Part shown: piece by piece, positions 22,076 to 32,300 of the stretch
How positions within the stretch are numbered: the first letter of the stretch is position 1
Layout: the number at the start of each line of letters is the position of its first letter
DNA from: an uncultured Chitinophagaceae bacterium
GTDB taxonomy: Bacteria > Bacteroidota > Bacteroidia > Chitinophagales > Chitinophagaceae
Assembly: GCA_937907395.1 (NCBI GenBank)
Contig: CALCII010000013.1
Coordinates: 248,001 to 312,000 of the forward strand
DNA: 64,000 bases
Direction of reading: 5' to 3'
Position numbers and translations under genes: made by a program
The notes under the pieces: model-generated
What the model was told of the DNA's origin: nothing
The model's database searches: none
Seen by the model: the letters and a program-made list of their open reading frames with translations, nothing else

Positions 22076-24523
22076 TTAAAGTTTGATCGTTAATCCGGCC
22101 ATCAGGTTTCGTCCGGCCATTGGGTAATAGAAGTTTTCTACAATGGTTTGTCCGCCGTAAATGTAATTGTACGAATAACCATTGGCTTCATATTTCACAT
22201 CCAGTACATTGTTGATTTGGAAGAAGAAGCTGATCTCTTTGGCCAGTTTTGTTTTCAGTTGATAAAAGATCCGCAGATCGCTTACGAAGTAAGGATCAAT
22301 ACTGCGGCTTTTGTTGCCGGTATTGTCAAGATATTGCCGGGATACATATTTGTTCAGTAAGGATAGTTCTGTTTGTTTGAACGGCACAAAATTGAGTGTA
22401 AATCCGGATACAACTGCCGGGGAAAATGAAATAGGCGATGAGGCGAAATAATTTTCCTTTTGTCCGCCATTATCATAATCATCCACATACTCTGTAAACT
22501 TCAGCAATCGGTTACTGCTCAGCGTTAGGTTGGCTGCAGCATTGAACCATTTTACTGGTTGTAAAGTTCCTTGTAGTTCCACGCCGGCACGATAGCTTCT
22601 GGGAATATTAGTGCGGGTATAAGCGCCTACATCATTGATGCGTCCTGTAAGCACCAGTTGATTATGGTAGTACATGTAATATCCTGTAGCTGCCCAACTG
22701 TATTTTGGCTGGCGGCGTTCAATGTTGATTTCAAAATCATACAATGTTTCGTGTTTGGGTTGTTGTGAAACACCTGCTTCAAAATCCTCACGGTTGGGTT
22801 CTTTGTTACCAATGCTGAAAGATGCAAAGCCCAGCCATCCTTTTGTATCGGCATAAGAAATACCCAGTTTCGGGTTTACAAAATTGAAATTATTATTGAG
22901 TTTCAGGTCAGGCGTTTTACGGAATCCATTGATGGTGTGATTAACGGTACGGTATTGTACATCGGCAAACGCTTCCCAGCGGGTGGTAATGCGGCGTTGA
23001 TATTTTGCATACAGATTGAGATCCGATTTATCAGCTGTAAGATCATACCATTTATATCCTTTCGGAATAGGTGCTTCACTCCAGGTGATTTTGCCGTAAT
23101 GTTTTCCATCATATTGAGTATACGCTCCTCCAAACGTAAACTGATTTTTATCTTTTTTGTATTGAGCAGAGAAGGTGGTTCCATAAAAATAATTATCGAG
23201 CCAGAGCTGACGGATCAGGTCGGCTTCTGTAATAGTTTCACCGCCAACCACAAAATCATCAAAACCATAATCGTTGACAGATGCTTTGGTTTTGTATTCT
23301 TCATAATAACCTTTACCACGGGTTAAAAACAGTGCTGCGTTCAACGTCCAGTCTTTGTTCAACTGATGATTGAAGAACAGCTGATAGTGGTTCTGCTGAT
23401 AATTATCTGTCTGATTCTGGTAAAGGAAATAATTATACGTCCGGTTATTATTGGGATTAAACAGGTTAATAGAATCTTCTTTTGTGTTGTATAACGAACC
23501 CACGTTGTTCCAGTAATGTGTTTCTAATGCAGCTGCATCGCCTTTCAGTTTTGCTTCAGGAATTCCATTCCATGCCTGGAACGTTTTTTCTTTACCGGTA
23601 AAGGCATTGAAACGGATGGATGTTTTTTTGCTGAAATAAGCAATGGAACCGTAAGCCGATTGTAAATCACTGGAACCACGGTCGATAAATCCATCACTTC
23701 CAATAAACGAAGCCCTGGCATCAATGGTGAAATGATTGTTCAGTAAACCTGTCCCGCCTTTGAGTGTATAACGTTGTGTGTTAAACGAACCGAAACCTGT
23801 GTTCAGTTCGGCGTACGGTTTTTCCTGGAATTCATTCGTGCTCAGGTTGAGGGTGGCACCAAACGCACCTGCACCATTGGAAGAAGTACCAACGCCTCTT
23901 TGAATCTGAATCGAATTCACAGAAGATGAAAAATCGGGAAGGTTTACAAAGAAGATTCCCTGGCTTTCAGCATCATTATAAGGAATGCCATTTAATGTCA
24001 TATTAATACGTGTGGCATCGGTACCCCTGATGCGGATACCGGTGTAGCCTATACCATTTCCTGCATCTGAATTGATAATAACAGAAGGTGTTTGATTCAC
24101 AATAAAAGGAAGATCGACTCCTGTATTCATTTTTGCAATATCTGCTTTGCCAAGATTGGTTTTGGCAAATGGCATACGGTCGCCTGCACGGATGGCCATT
24201 ACTTCCACCGGCTGCAGGAACAGAGCCTGCTCTTCGATGGTAATACTAATGGTCTGAATTTTATCGTTCAGTTCAACCTTCTGTTCCCATGTTTTCCATC
24301 CTACAAAAGAAACTTTCAGCCAGTAGCTGCCTTTCTGTGTTACAGAGAACGTAAATGTACCGGCGCCGCTGGTTTGTGTAACCGCAACACCTTTTAATTC
24401 CACCGTAGCATTGGCTACCGGTATCTGGCTCGCTTTATCGAGCACGGTTCCGCTCAGTTTGTACTGAGCATTGAGAATCTGTTGTGACAAAAGCATCAAC
24501 ATTCCCAGCATCAATTTTTTCAT
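22076..24523 (-). CDS. TonB-dependent outer-membrane receptor under a TPP riboswitch (probable thiamine importer)
   Basis: 815 residues from MKKLMLGMLML; the longer open frame upstream runs through the riboswitch and is not coding. Residues 1-19 are a signal peptide, ~20-105 a CarboxypepD_reg-like domain (LSGTVLDKASQIPVANATVELKG), ~120-230 the plug (INSDAGNGIGYTGIRIRGTDATRINMTLNGIP), then a 22-strand-type barrel ending with an aromatic-poor GLTIKL. A TPP riboswitch directly upstream identifies the cargo as thiamine or a precursor, as known for Bacteroidota receptors. It lacks a SusD partner. Cargo assignment rests on the riboswitch rather than on the protein. Confidence 0.88.
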   Translation of the reverse strand: MKKLMLGMLMLLSQQILNAQYKLSGTVLDKASQIPVANATVELKGVAVTQTSGAGTFTFSVTQKGSYWLKVSFVGWKTWEQKVELNDKIQTISITIEEQALFLQPVEVMAIRAGDRMPFAKTNLGKADIAKMNTGVDLPFIVNQTPSVIINSDAGNGIGYTGIRIRGTDATRINMTLNGIPYNDAESQGIFFVNLPDFSSSVNSIQIQRGVGTSSNGAGAFGATLNLSTNEFQEKPYAELNTGFGSFNTQRYTLKGGTGLLNNHFTIDARASFIGSDGFIDRGSSDLQSAYGSIAYFSKKTSIRFNAFTGKEKTFQAWNGIPEAKLKGDAAALETHYWNNVGSLYNTKEDSINLFNPNNNRTYNYFLYQNQTDNYQQNHYQLFFNHQLNKDWTLNAALFLTRGKGYYEEYKTKASVNDYGFDDFVVGGETITEADLIRQLWLDNYFYGTTFSAQYKKDKNQFTFGGAYTQYDGKHYGKITWSEAPIPKGYKWYDLTADKSDLNLYAKYQRRITTRWEAFADVQYRTVNHTINGFRKTPDLKLNNNFNFVNPKLGISYADTKGWLGFASFSIGNKEPNREDFEAGVSQQPKHETLYDFEINIERRQPKYSWAATGYYMYYHNQLVLTGRINDVGAYTRTNIPRSYRAGVELQGTLQPVKWFNAAANLTLSSNRLLKFTEYVDDYDNGGQKENYFASSPISFSPAVVSGFTLNFVPFKQTELSLLNKYVSRQYLDNTGNKSRSIDPYFVSDLRIFYQLKTKLAKEISFFFQINNVLDVKYEANGYSYNYIYGGQTIVENFYYPMAGRNLMAGLTIKL

Positions 24524-24599
24524 TTCAAATACACGTTTAACAGTTAAAAATTGAAACGGAAATGCTGCGTAACGAAAAGAGGGGAGAAATAAAGAAGCC

Positions 24600-24688
24600 T
24601 CCTTCCCTGCGCAGGCATTACCCTGATCAGGTTCTACGGGTTTGATCTCAGCTGGCCGTTGGTAACGGTTTGCACCCCGGGGAATCTG
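24600..24688 (-). ncRNA. TPP riboswitch (THI element)
   Basis: The minus-strand transcript carries the conserved TPP aptamer in order: CCCCGGGGTGC, CTGAGA (pyrimidine-sensor side), ACCCG, GAACCTGATC, GGGTAATGCC and GCGCAGGGAA. The start codon of the TonB receptor lies about 77 bases farther on. A small GAAG-CTTC hairpin with T-rich flank follows the aptamer, but I cannot tell whether control is by transcription or translation. Confidence 0.93.
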
Positions 24689-24720
24689 TGCCGGCCGCCC
24701 ATCCGGGCCCGCCAGCGGCA

Positions 24721-24728
24721 CAAAAGTA
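24721..24728 (-). promoter_or_regulatory. Probable -7 element of the riboswitch transcript
   Basis: On the minus strand TACTTTTG fits TAnnTTTG, and would start transcription about 25-30 bases before the TPP aptamer. No clear TTTG was found at -33. Confidence 0.45.
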
Positions 24729-24788
24729 AATTCTTTTTGAATAGCTGTAACATTTTCGTTTCAGTATGCGTACCACTTAAAACCATTC

Positions 24789-25511
24789 ATGATGAACAAA
24801 ATCGTTACTATCTGCTTGTTCTTGTTCGTTTTCACCGGATTACGGGCACAGGAAACAACTATTAATGACCCCAATGCCGAAGTGAGGAAAGTCAGTTCTT
24901 TCCGTAGTATTAAGGTGAGCGATGGGATTGAATTATTTCTTTCCCAGGGTACAGAAGAATCTGTGGCAGTGAGTGCGACAAGAGATGAATATAAAAGCAG
25001 GATCAAAGCGGTAGTGGAAGAAGGCGTGCTGAAAATCTATTTCGATCGGGAATCCTTCAGCGACTGGACAAGCGGAGATAAAAAACTGAAAGCTTATGTT
25101 TCGTTCCGTACATTGGAAAAAATAACCGCAACATCCGGAAGTTCTGTGAAAATTCAAGGCACAATTAAAGAAGATGCCATAATGATAGTATTGAATTCAG
25201 GCGCTTATCTCAAAGGAAGGTTTGAAGCAGGGAAATTGGTGGTGGAAGCAGAGAGTGGTGCCAGAATGGATATTGCAGGTGCTGCCGGGAAATTGAATGT
25301 GAGCGTCAACAGTGGTGCTAAAGTGAGCGCTTATGATTTAGCTGCCGGGAAAGCCGATATCCGTTCTACTACCGGTGCCAAAGTGGAAGTGAAAGTGGAT
25401 GAAGAAATGAAACTGTATGCATCTACCGGCGGACATATTTATTATAAAGGCGTCGGAAAGATTACTGAAATCGAAACAAAAATCGGGACTGTTATTAAGA
25501 AAAAAGATTAA
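24789..25511 (+). CDS. Exported head-GIN-domain protein (DUF2807), copy 1
   Basis: 240 residues. A signal peptide ends at LRAQ (residue 20). The rest is a DUF2807 'putative auto-transporter adhesin, head GIN domain' beta-rich fold: FRSIKVSDGIELFLSQGTEESVAV, then repeated short strands with Ser-Gly-Ala turns (NSGAYLKG, ESGARMDIAG, NSGAKVSAYD). Homologues have no proven function; the name adhesin is historical. It is 30 bases before a paralogue on the same strand, and the pair is divergent from the thiamine receptor. Confidence 0.83.
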   Translation: MMNKIVTICLFLFVFTGLRAQETTINDPNAEVRKVSSFRSIKVSDGIELFLSQGTEESVAVSATRDEYKSRIKAVVEEGVLKIYFDRESFSDWTSGDKKLKAYVSFRTLEKITATSGSSVKIQGTIKEDAIMIVLNSGAYLKGRFEAGKLVVEAESGARMDIAGAAGKLNVSVNSGAKVSAYDLAAGKADIRSTTGAKVEVKVDEEMKLYASTGGHIYYKGVGKITEIETKIGTVIKKKD

Positions 25512-25541
25512 TATCAAATTATAAATTCAAAAACCTGAATT

Positions 25542-26267
25542 ATGAAAAAAATGATCATTGCCTTTGTTATGCTTTGCATTTCGGGAACAGCAACCAAGGC
25601 ACAGGACCTGATGGTGGTCAATGATAAGAATGCCGAGGTAAGAACTGTTGGCAGCTTTCATGGCATCAAAGTATCACATGCATTTGATGTGATCATTAAA
25701 CAAGGAAATGAAGAAGCAGTTGTGGTAAGTGCCAGTGAAGAAAAATACAGAAGCCGGATTCGTACAGAAGTGCGGGATGGGATTCTTAAAATCTGGTACG
25801 ATAATGAAGGCTTGCGTTGGAATGAAAACAGAAAGCTGAAAGCTTATATTTCAGTAAAAAACCTGGATATGATCAATGCGTCTGGTGCCTGTGATGTAAA
25901 AATTGATGGTGTGTTGAAAGGCGATAAGCTGAAAGTGGATTTAAGCGGCGCTTCCAGCTTGAAAGGTGAACTGGTGTACGATGAAGTAAAAGTGGATCAG
26001 AGTGGTGCGTCCGATTCTTTTCTGAAAGGAACTGTTCGTAACCTGGTAATTGATGCCAGTGGTGCCAGCGATTTCAAAGGGTTTGACCTGGTAACAGAAA
26101 ATTGTAAAGCAGATGCCAGTGGTGCTTCTGATATTAAAATTACCGTGAACAAAGATTTAAAAGTACAGGCAAGCGGAGCCAGCGATGTGGAATACAAAGG
26201 GGCAGCAACTGTAAGCAGCTTCAGCACCAGTGGTGCCAGCAGTGTGCGGAAACGTAGTATGAAGTAA
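25542..26267 (+). CDS. Exported head-GIN-domain protein (DUF2807), copy 2
   Basis: 241 residues, a paralogue of the preceding gene: both share NDxNAEVRxVxSF, IKVS, and KLKAYxSxxxL. A signal peptide ends near residue 20 (TKAQD). The C-terminal half repeats the turn SGASD or SGASS about every 20 residues (seven times between ~130 and 237), which suggests a stacked beta-strand solenoid. It ends in Arg/Lys. The two genes look like an old tandem duplication, since the sequences differ widely outside the turns. Confidence 0.83.
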   Translation: MKKMIIAFVMLCISGTATKAQDLMVVNDKNAEVRTVGSFHGIKVSHAFDVIIKQGNEEAVVVSASEEKYRSRIRTEVRDGILKIWYDNEGLRWNENRKLKAYISVKNLDMINASGACDVKIDGVLKGDKLKVDLSGASSLKGELVYDEVKVDQSGASDSFLKGTVRNLVIDASGASDFKGFDLVTENCKADASGASDIKITVNKDLKVQASGASDVEYKGAATVSSFSTSGASSVRKRSMK

Positions 26268-26316
26268 TGAACCTAATGATGATTACAAAAAGCAGGACGA
26301 AAGTTCTGCTTTTTGT

Positions 26317-26347
26317 TTTGCAGGTAAACTGCAAACCCTTACCTTTG
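26317..26347 (+). promoter_or_regulatory. Promoter of initiator tRNA-Met
   Basis: TTTG at 26317-26320 and TACCTTTG at 26340-26347 are separated by exactly 19 bases, the full Bacteroidota TTTG-N19-TAnnTTTG consensus. The tRNA begins 11 bases later. Confidence 0.8.
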
Positions 26348-26357
26348 CAATCCATTC

Positions 26358-26429
<72 letters not shown>

Positions 26430-26432
26430 CTA

Positions 26433-26467
26433 AGGTCCCTTGCTCATGCAGGGGACTTTCTTTTTTA
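26433..26467 (+). terminator. Terminator of tRNA-fMet
   Basis: GTCCCT/AGGGGAC stem with a TGCTCATGC-like loop followed by TTTCTTTTTT, directly after the tRNA. Confidence 0.75.
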
Positions 26468-26475
26468 TGTAATAG

Positions 26476-26557
26476 TTGAAGTGGAACAGCGATAGCTTAT
26501 CGGGCTCATATCCGCCCACAGAAGTGGTCGGACGGGAGTTCAACCTTCCACTTGCAA
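26476..26557 (+). pseudogene. Decayed duplicate of the initiator tRNA gene
   Basis: Aligns with tRNA-fMet through GAAGTgGAaCAGCGaTAGCT, TATCGGGCTCATA and GGGAGTTCaA, but has about 15 additional bases between the anticodon arm and T arm, mismatches in the acceptor and anticodon stems and a six-base T loop. A degraded copy of the downstream terminator (GGGGATTTTCTTTTTT) follows too, so the duplicated unit included tRNA and terminator. Confidence 0.7.
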
Positions 26558-26625
26558 AAAAGATCAGTGCTAATGCGGGGGATTTTCTTTTTTCATCAAT
26601 AGCCTGTAGCTTGCAGTAAATAATC

Positions 26626-27495
26626 ATGAAAGTTGGTTTTGTAAACATATTCGGTAAGCCCAATGCGGGAAAAAGCACACTCATGAATGCCTTGTTGGGT
26701 GAGAAGCTGGCTATTATTTCACCTAAAGTGCAAACGACCCGGCATCGGATCAAAGGAATTCTTACTACCGATCAATACCAGGTTGTATTGTCTGATACAC
26801 CGGGCATCATCGATCCTAAATACAAATTACAGGAGAAAATGATGATGAGTGTGAAAAGCGCACTCGAAGATGCAGATGTGGCATTGCTGATGCTGGATAT
26901 CAAAGACAATTGGGAAGAAAATGATGCATTGTTTGATTCGCTCAAACTGAAAGTTCCTTGCATTGTCGTGCTCAATAAAATTGATATTGTTGACACCGCA
27001 AAACTGGAAGAAGCGAAAGCGTTTTTTACCGGGAAGCCTTATTGCAAATCAGTGTTGACAATTTCAGCTTTATCAGGTATCAATAAAAAGAATTTCCTGA
27101 AGCCCATACTGGAATTATTGCCTGAAGGCGAACCGTTTTTTGAAGAAGACCAGATGACAGATCTCAGTACCCGTTTTTTTGTGGGTGAACTGATTCGTGA
27201 AAAAATCTTTACTCTTTTCCAGGACGAAATTCCTTATCACACAACCGTACTGGTTACAGGCTATCATGAAAAATCCACTCTCATTAAAATTACTGCTGAT
27301 ATTATTGTACAACGGGAAACACAGAAAGGAATTTTGCTGGGAGCCGGCGGACAAACCATTAAAAAGCTGGGAACCATGGCCCGACAGGATATAGAAGCCT
27401 TTTTGGATACGAAGGTTTTCCTCGAGTTATTTGTAAAAGTGCGGCCTAAATGGCGTGATACCGACCTGTTTCTCAAAGAGTACGGCTACTTTTAA
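26626..27495 (+). CDS. era: GTPase Era
   Basis: 289 residues, the normal length for Era, which binds 16S rRNA and helps 30S assembly. G1 is GKPNAGKSTLMN (about residues 8-19), G3 is DTPGI, G4 is NKID, and a C-terminal KH domain (residues ~200-289) includes the signature GAGGQTIKKLGTMAR. G1 begins GKPNAGKS, with Lys in place of the more frequent Arg. It is followed 66 bases later by der, a common Bacteroidota arrangement. Der has a good promoter-like box between them. Confidence 0.96.
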   Translation: MKVGFVNIFGKPNAGKSTLMNALLGEKLAIISPKVQTTRHRIKGILTTDQYQVVLSDTPGIIDPKYKLQEKMMMSVKSALEDADVALLMLDIKDNWEENDALFDSLKLKVPCIVVLNKIDIVDTAKLEEAKAFFTGKPYCKSVLTISALSGINKKNFLKPILELLPEGEPFFEEDQMTDLSTRFFVGELIREKIFTLFQDEIPYHTTVLVTGYHEKSTLIKITADIIVQRETQKGILLGAGGQTIKKLGTMARQDIEAFLDTKVFLELFVKVRPKWRDTDLFLKEYGYF

Positions 27496-27537
27496 GTTAT
27501 ACTTCCAACTAAACTCCGTTCCTGGCAGATTATTCGT

Positions 27538-27545
27538 TAATTTTG
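27538..27545 (+). promoter_or_regulatory. Possible -7 element before der
   Basis: TAATTTTG matches TAnnTTTG 16 bases before the der start codon. No convincing -33 TTTG is seen, so der may also be read from the era transcript. Confidence 0.4.
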
Positions 27546-27561
27546 CGCCTATTTTGTTTTT

Positions 27562-28872
27562 ATGGCCGGATATACAGTTGCAATTGTGGGACGCCCTAAC
27601 GTAGGGAAAAGTACTTTCTTCAACCGATTACTGCAGGAGCGTAAAGCTATTGTGGATGATCAGAGCGGGGTTACCCGTGATCGTCAGTATGGCGTGGCCG
27701 ACTGGAATGGAAAAACCTTTAACCTGATAGATACAGGCGGTTTTGTTCCGGTTAGTGAAGATGTGTTTGAAACAGAAATCCGCAAACAGGTACATATTGC
27801 ATTGCAGGAAGCAAATTCTGTTGTGTTTATGTGTGATGCCGCTACTGGTATCACGGATCTGGATGCAGCTATGGCCGATGTATTGAGAAGAGCCTCTAAG
27901 CCGGTTTTCCTGGCGGTGAACAAAGTGGATAATCATGATCGTTTACTGGAAGCAACGGAATTCTATTCGCTGGGCTTTGAACATATCTTTTTTCTTTCTT
28001 CCATGACAGGAAGCGGTACCGGTGAATTGCTGGATGCAGTGGCAGCATTGATTCCTGAGGAAGTGGCAGAGACAGACGAAAAAAGTATTCCCAAAATTGC
28101 GATTATTGGCCAGCCCAATGTAGGTAAATCATCTTTGCTGAATGCATTGTTAGGAGAAGAGCGAACCATTGTGAGCGATATTGCAGGTACCACAAGGGAT
28201 ACCATTCATACGCATTACAATAAATTCAACAAAGAATTTATCTTGATTGATACAGCAGGTATCCGTCGTAAAGCCAGGGTGAATGAAGATCTTGAATTCT
28301 ATTCCGTCATCCGTGCTATCCGTGCCATGGATGAAGCAGATGTATGTTTGATGCTGCTGGATGCCACAAAAGGAATTACACAACAGGATCTCAATATTTA
28401 TTCGTTGGCTGCTAAGAAGGGAAAGGGTATTGTGGTATTGGTGAATAAATGGGATTTGCTGGAGAAGGAAACCAATACAGCACGTGATTATGAAAAAGAG
28501 CTGAAAACACGTTTGGCACCTTTCAACGATGTTCCCATCATTTTTATTTCGGCGAGTGAAAAAACAAGGATCATGCAGGCTGTGGATGCTGCACTTCAGG
28601 TGGTGGAAAACAGGCATCGCAAGATTTCCACTTCAGCTTTGAATGATGCAATTCAAAAATCCATACAAGCCTATCATCCACCTGTGGTGAGAGGTGTGCC
28701 TGTAAGCATCAAGTTTGTAACACAGTTGCCTACTGCGGTTCCTTCGTTTGCCTTTTTCTGTAATCATCCCGATGATGTGAAACAGCCGTATAAAAACTAC
28801 CTGGAAAATCAGTTAAGGCAACACTTTAATTTCAAGGGTGTTCCGGTTCGGTTGTTTTTCAGGAAAAAATAA
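27562..28872 (+). CDS. der: GTPase Der (EngA)
   Basis: 436 residues with two GTPase domains and a C-terminal KH-like domain; required for 50S ribosome assembly. Domain 1 has GRPNVGKSTFFN, DTGGF and NKVD. Domain 2 has GQPNVGKSSLLN (about residue 180), DTAGIRRK and NKWD. The KH-like end carries VSIKFVTQLPTAVPSFAFFCNHP and a basic RLFFRKK terminus. Length and domain order fit the family exactly. Confidence 0.97.
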   Translation: MAGYTVAIVGRPNVGKSTFFNRLLQERKAIVDDQSGVTRDRQYGVADWNGKTFNLIDTGGFVPVSEDVFETEIRKQVHIALQEANSVVFMCDAATGITDLDAAMADVLRRASKPVFLAVNKVDNHDRLLEATEFYSLGFEHIFFLSSMTGSGTGELLDAVAALIPEEVAETDEKSIPKIAIIGQPNVGKSSLLNALLGEERTIVSDIAGTTRDTIHTHYNKFNKEFILIDTAGIRRKARVNEDLEFYSVIRAIRAMDEADVCLMLLDATKGITQQDLNIYSLAAKKGKGIVVLVNKWDLLEKETNTARDYEKELKTRLAPFNDVPIIFISASEKTRIMQAVDAALQVVENRHRKISTSALNDAIQKSIQAYHPPVVRGVPVSIKFVTQLPTAVPSFAFFCNHPDDVKQPYKNYLENQLRQHFNFKGVPVRLFFRKK

Positions 28873-28896
28873 GTAACTACTCAAAATAATGATTGT

Positions 28897-29154
28897 ATGA
28901 AAAAGATTATTCCATTCTTTTTACTTCTTTCAGTATTGTATGGTTGCTCAAATGAAGCAGAGAAGCAGGATCCCGAACAGGTTATTGATCTTGCAGATAC
29001 ATTTGCCCGTCCACATATAACTTCTGATACAGTTGTAAAAGTAGATACGGCGGCATTGAAGAAAATGCCGGAAGCAGTAAAAAAGCAATACCTGAAACAA
29101 AAGCGTATTGAACGGAATGAAGCAAGGATGAAAGAAAGGCAGGAAAGACAGTAA
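28897..29154 (+). CDS. Small lipoprotein of unknown function
   Basis: 85 residues. The N-terminus FFLLLSVLYGC is a lipoprotein signal with acylated Cys17. The mature part is short and strongly charged (RIERNEARMKERQER at the end), probably a helix or disordered. I do not recognise a family. It lies 24 bases after der and could be cotranscribed. Promoter elements for the downstream tRNA begin 22 bases after its stop codon. Confidence 0.6.
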   Translation: MKKIIPFFLLLSVLYGCSNEAEKQDPEQVIDLADTFARPHITSDTVVKVDTAALKKMPEAVKKQYLKQKRIERNEARMKERQERQ

Positions 29155-29176
29155 GGGTTTCCAGTTGAAATTCAAT

Positions 29177-29207
29177 TTTGTTTCAATTTATTGTGCTGTT
29201 ATCTTTG
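29177..29207 (+). promoter_or_regulatory. Promoter of tRNA-Ala
   Basis: TTTG at 29177-29180 and TATCTTTG at 29200-29207 are spaced by exactly 19 bases. The tRNA begins 12 bases after the -7 box, as for tRNA-fMet. Confidence 0.8.
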
Positions 29208-29219
29208 CCCTCCAAAACT

Positions 29220-29294
<75 letters not shown>

Positions 29295-29295
29295 A

Positions 29296-29329
29296 AAAAA
29301 GCCTTTCAGTGATGAAAGGCTTTTTTATT
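29296..29329 (+). terminator. Terminator of tRNA-Ala
   Basis: AAAAGCCTTTCA/TGAAAGGCTTTTTTA hairpin with T run, immediately after the tRNA. Confidence 0.85.
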
Positions 29330-29399
29330 TGGTATATGCTCTGTTGACCAGATTGGCACGTAATCATTTTGCTAAACTGTTTTGTTTAGAAAGCAGTGT

Positions 29400-32300
29400 T
29401 TATTCCACTTTCAGCATCAATGTTTCACTTGCTCCATCATTCATATTTTTTAACCGGATCATATAGGTTCCTGCAGCTTTAAACCGGTTCCGTTCAATGA
29501 TCTGTGTTCCATTTGCCGGGATCAGGATTTTTTCAGTAAATAACTTTTGTCCGTTGATTGTGAATGCTTCCAGTACATAATTGCCGGCCGTTTTTTTACC
29601 CGTACTGATATAGCTGATATTTCGTAATGGGTTGGGATAAATCGTAGCCTTCTGAAAAGATTCTTGTTGCAAGGAAATAGTATTGCTATACATGTATGAA
29701 CCATCAGGCCTGATTATTTTAATGCGATAAAGAAAATGATCGCTGCCTCCATCTGGATCTGTAAACATATAGGAAGCGGCATCCTGGGTTTTGAGTACTG
29801 CAACCGAACCAATGGATTTATAATCTCCACCTTTGATTGCTCTTTCAACAATGAATTCTTTCGCTGTGAGTTCGGCTGGTTTTCCCCAGTTTAGCAGAAC
29901 ACTTGAGCCAGCTGCTTTTCCGTTCAGGACTACCTGTTTATTTCCAAGAAATTCAAAGCAAGCACCATCCAGATGAAAATACGAAATGCGGGTAAGGCAT
30001 CCACTGTTTACAGAGGTTACGCATACATACATTCCGGTATCGGAAGGTAACAGATAAGGAATAGCATAAGAGTTATTCGTTCCTACCTGTATACTATCTG
30101 CCGCACTCGTTTTTTTATACCATTTATAATCTGCATTCGGAATAGGAGCGACTGAAAGATTGACATTGTTGTAATAGCAGTTACTTGTTGCCGTTATAAC
30201 AAGGTTGGCCAGCGGCAGAATACTTACATCGTTTAATGTAGCGTTGAAACAGGCATCAGTAACACGTAAACGTATGAGGCTGTAAACAGTTCCGTTATTA
30301 ATGGTGAATACAGGACTTGTTTGTTGCATGCCAGCCAGTGAAGGGGTTTCCGGAATGCTGCCAATGATTTCAAATGTGAAAGGTCCGGCACCATTTTGGA
30401 CTGCGGCTCCTATACTGAAGCTGTTATTGTTACATTGAAAAGCACTTGACTGAGCCAGGGAAGGGAATTGATAACTGTTAACAGTAACTGTATCATATAC
30501 TGACCGGTTACATCCCGAACCTGTATAATTATATCGGATAACATAGGTGGCTGGTCCAAGGTTAGTGAAAAGCGATTGTGTTGGAGTATAGGTATCGGGA
30601 TTGATTAAAACAGTTGTGTTGTTTTTGCGGATAATACTTGTAGTGATGGTACCGGAACTCAACTGGTGATTGGCTGTAATTTCTCCTGAACCATTGGGCC
30701 ATATACCACCCGGGCATCTTTGTTTTACAGAGGTGGATCGTGTCAGACTTCTGCTCACAGGATCAACCAAAACAGAATCATGATTACCACAGGCATCGGT
30801 TCCAACAACAAGATACCGCAATCCTGCTGAGAGATCCGGCAATGTAAATGCGAATGTGGACGCTGTTTGGAGTCCCGAATTGTAAACCTGTGTTCCGACG
30901 GGAAGAAAAGCGGTTACAGAATAAGGCGAAGTGCCACTGTTAAAACGTGCTTGTATTTCTGTAATACCAAGATCGCAGGTGATGACGGAAGAAGCTGTAA
31001 AATCGAGTGGTGTGGCATTGGTGCGACTGAAACATCTTACAATCGTAGTATCATAACAAAGAGAATCGTTTTTAATGCGAATGCAATAGTTGCCAAATGG
31101 AATATTGTAAAACTCCCCGGTAGTATTACAACTGATCAAACTATCGGTAGAAGTGTATAAACAGTAATTGGGGTTGTTAAGATTTGTTTGCCCGGTTACT
31201 GTTGCGCTGAAATTTGTACAGGTAATTTGTCCGATGCTGATGGAACTGTTTACCGTAGGCCGGTTTCTGTTGACAGTGAAACAACGTACAATGGTTGTAT
31301 CATAACAGGTGGAATCGTTGATCACTTGAATACAATAAGAACCATAAGGAAGATTATCAAATACGCCTGTTGTATTGCAAGTAATCAATGTATTGTTGCT
31401 GTAAATGCAATATTGAGGGTTGGTTAAGTTGTTTTGTCCGCTTACGGTTGCCCTGAATGTAGTACAACTTTTTTTGCTGATGTTGATACTGCTGCTTACA
31501 GACGGGCGGCTGGGCGAAACAGAAAAACAACGGATAATGGTTGTATCATAACAGGCGGGATTGTTGATGATGCGAATGCAGTAAGATCCATATTGAAGAT
31601 TGGTAAAACTTCCGGATGTGTTGCATCCAATCAAAGCACCTGTACTGTCGTATATACAATATTGAGGATTGGTTAAATTATTTTGACCGCTCACAGAACC
31701 TCTGAATGTGGCACAGGATCTGTTGCCGATGCTGATTGATCCGCCAACTGATGGAACCGGGCGGTTAACCGTAAAGCAACGTTGAATGAGTGTATCATAA
31801 CAAGATGGGTCATTCTGCATTTTTATACAATAAGATCCGTAAGGCACGTTGTTGAAAACACCGGTACTGTTGCAGGAGATAAGTACTTGTGCAGCATTGT
31901 ACAGACAGAACTGAGGATTTGTAAGATTGGTTTGTGATCCAACTGTTGCAGTGAACGTTGAACAAGCCAGGTTGTTGTTGGTTACAGCTCCGATTGACGG
32001 AATATTGGGTGTAGCAGAAAAACAACGGCTGATGGTGGTGTCGTAACAGTTATCCCGGATCCGTATACAATAAGATCCATAAGCAATATTGTCGAATATG
32101 CCGGTAGAGTTACAGGTTACCAGTGTATTTGAATTGGTATATAAACAATATTCCGGTTGTGTGAGGTTCTGTTGCCCGGTTACTGTTGCCCGGAAGGTGC
32201 TGCAGATTCTGTTGGAGATCGCAACAGCAGCATCAACAACAGGACGGATCGATTGATCCGTCCAATTGTATTTTTTCACATTACCACAGGGATCTTTTAC

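Noticed and set aside
24524..24721. N-terminal extension of the TonB receptor
   Set aside because: The open frame runs through the TPP riboswitch; the true protein starts with a signal peptide at 24523.
30867..31676. Three plus-strand open frames inside the large secreted protein gene
   Set aside because: They are antisense shadows of the tandem coding repeats and share the same period.
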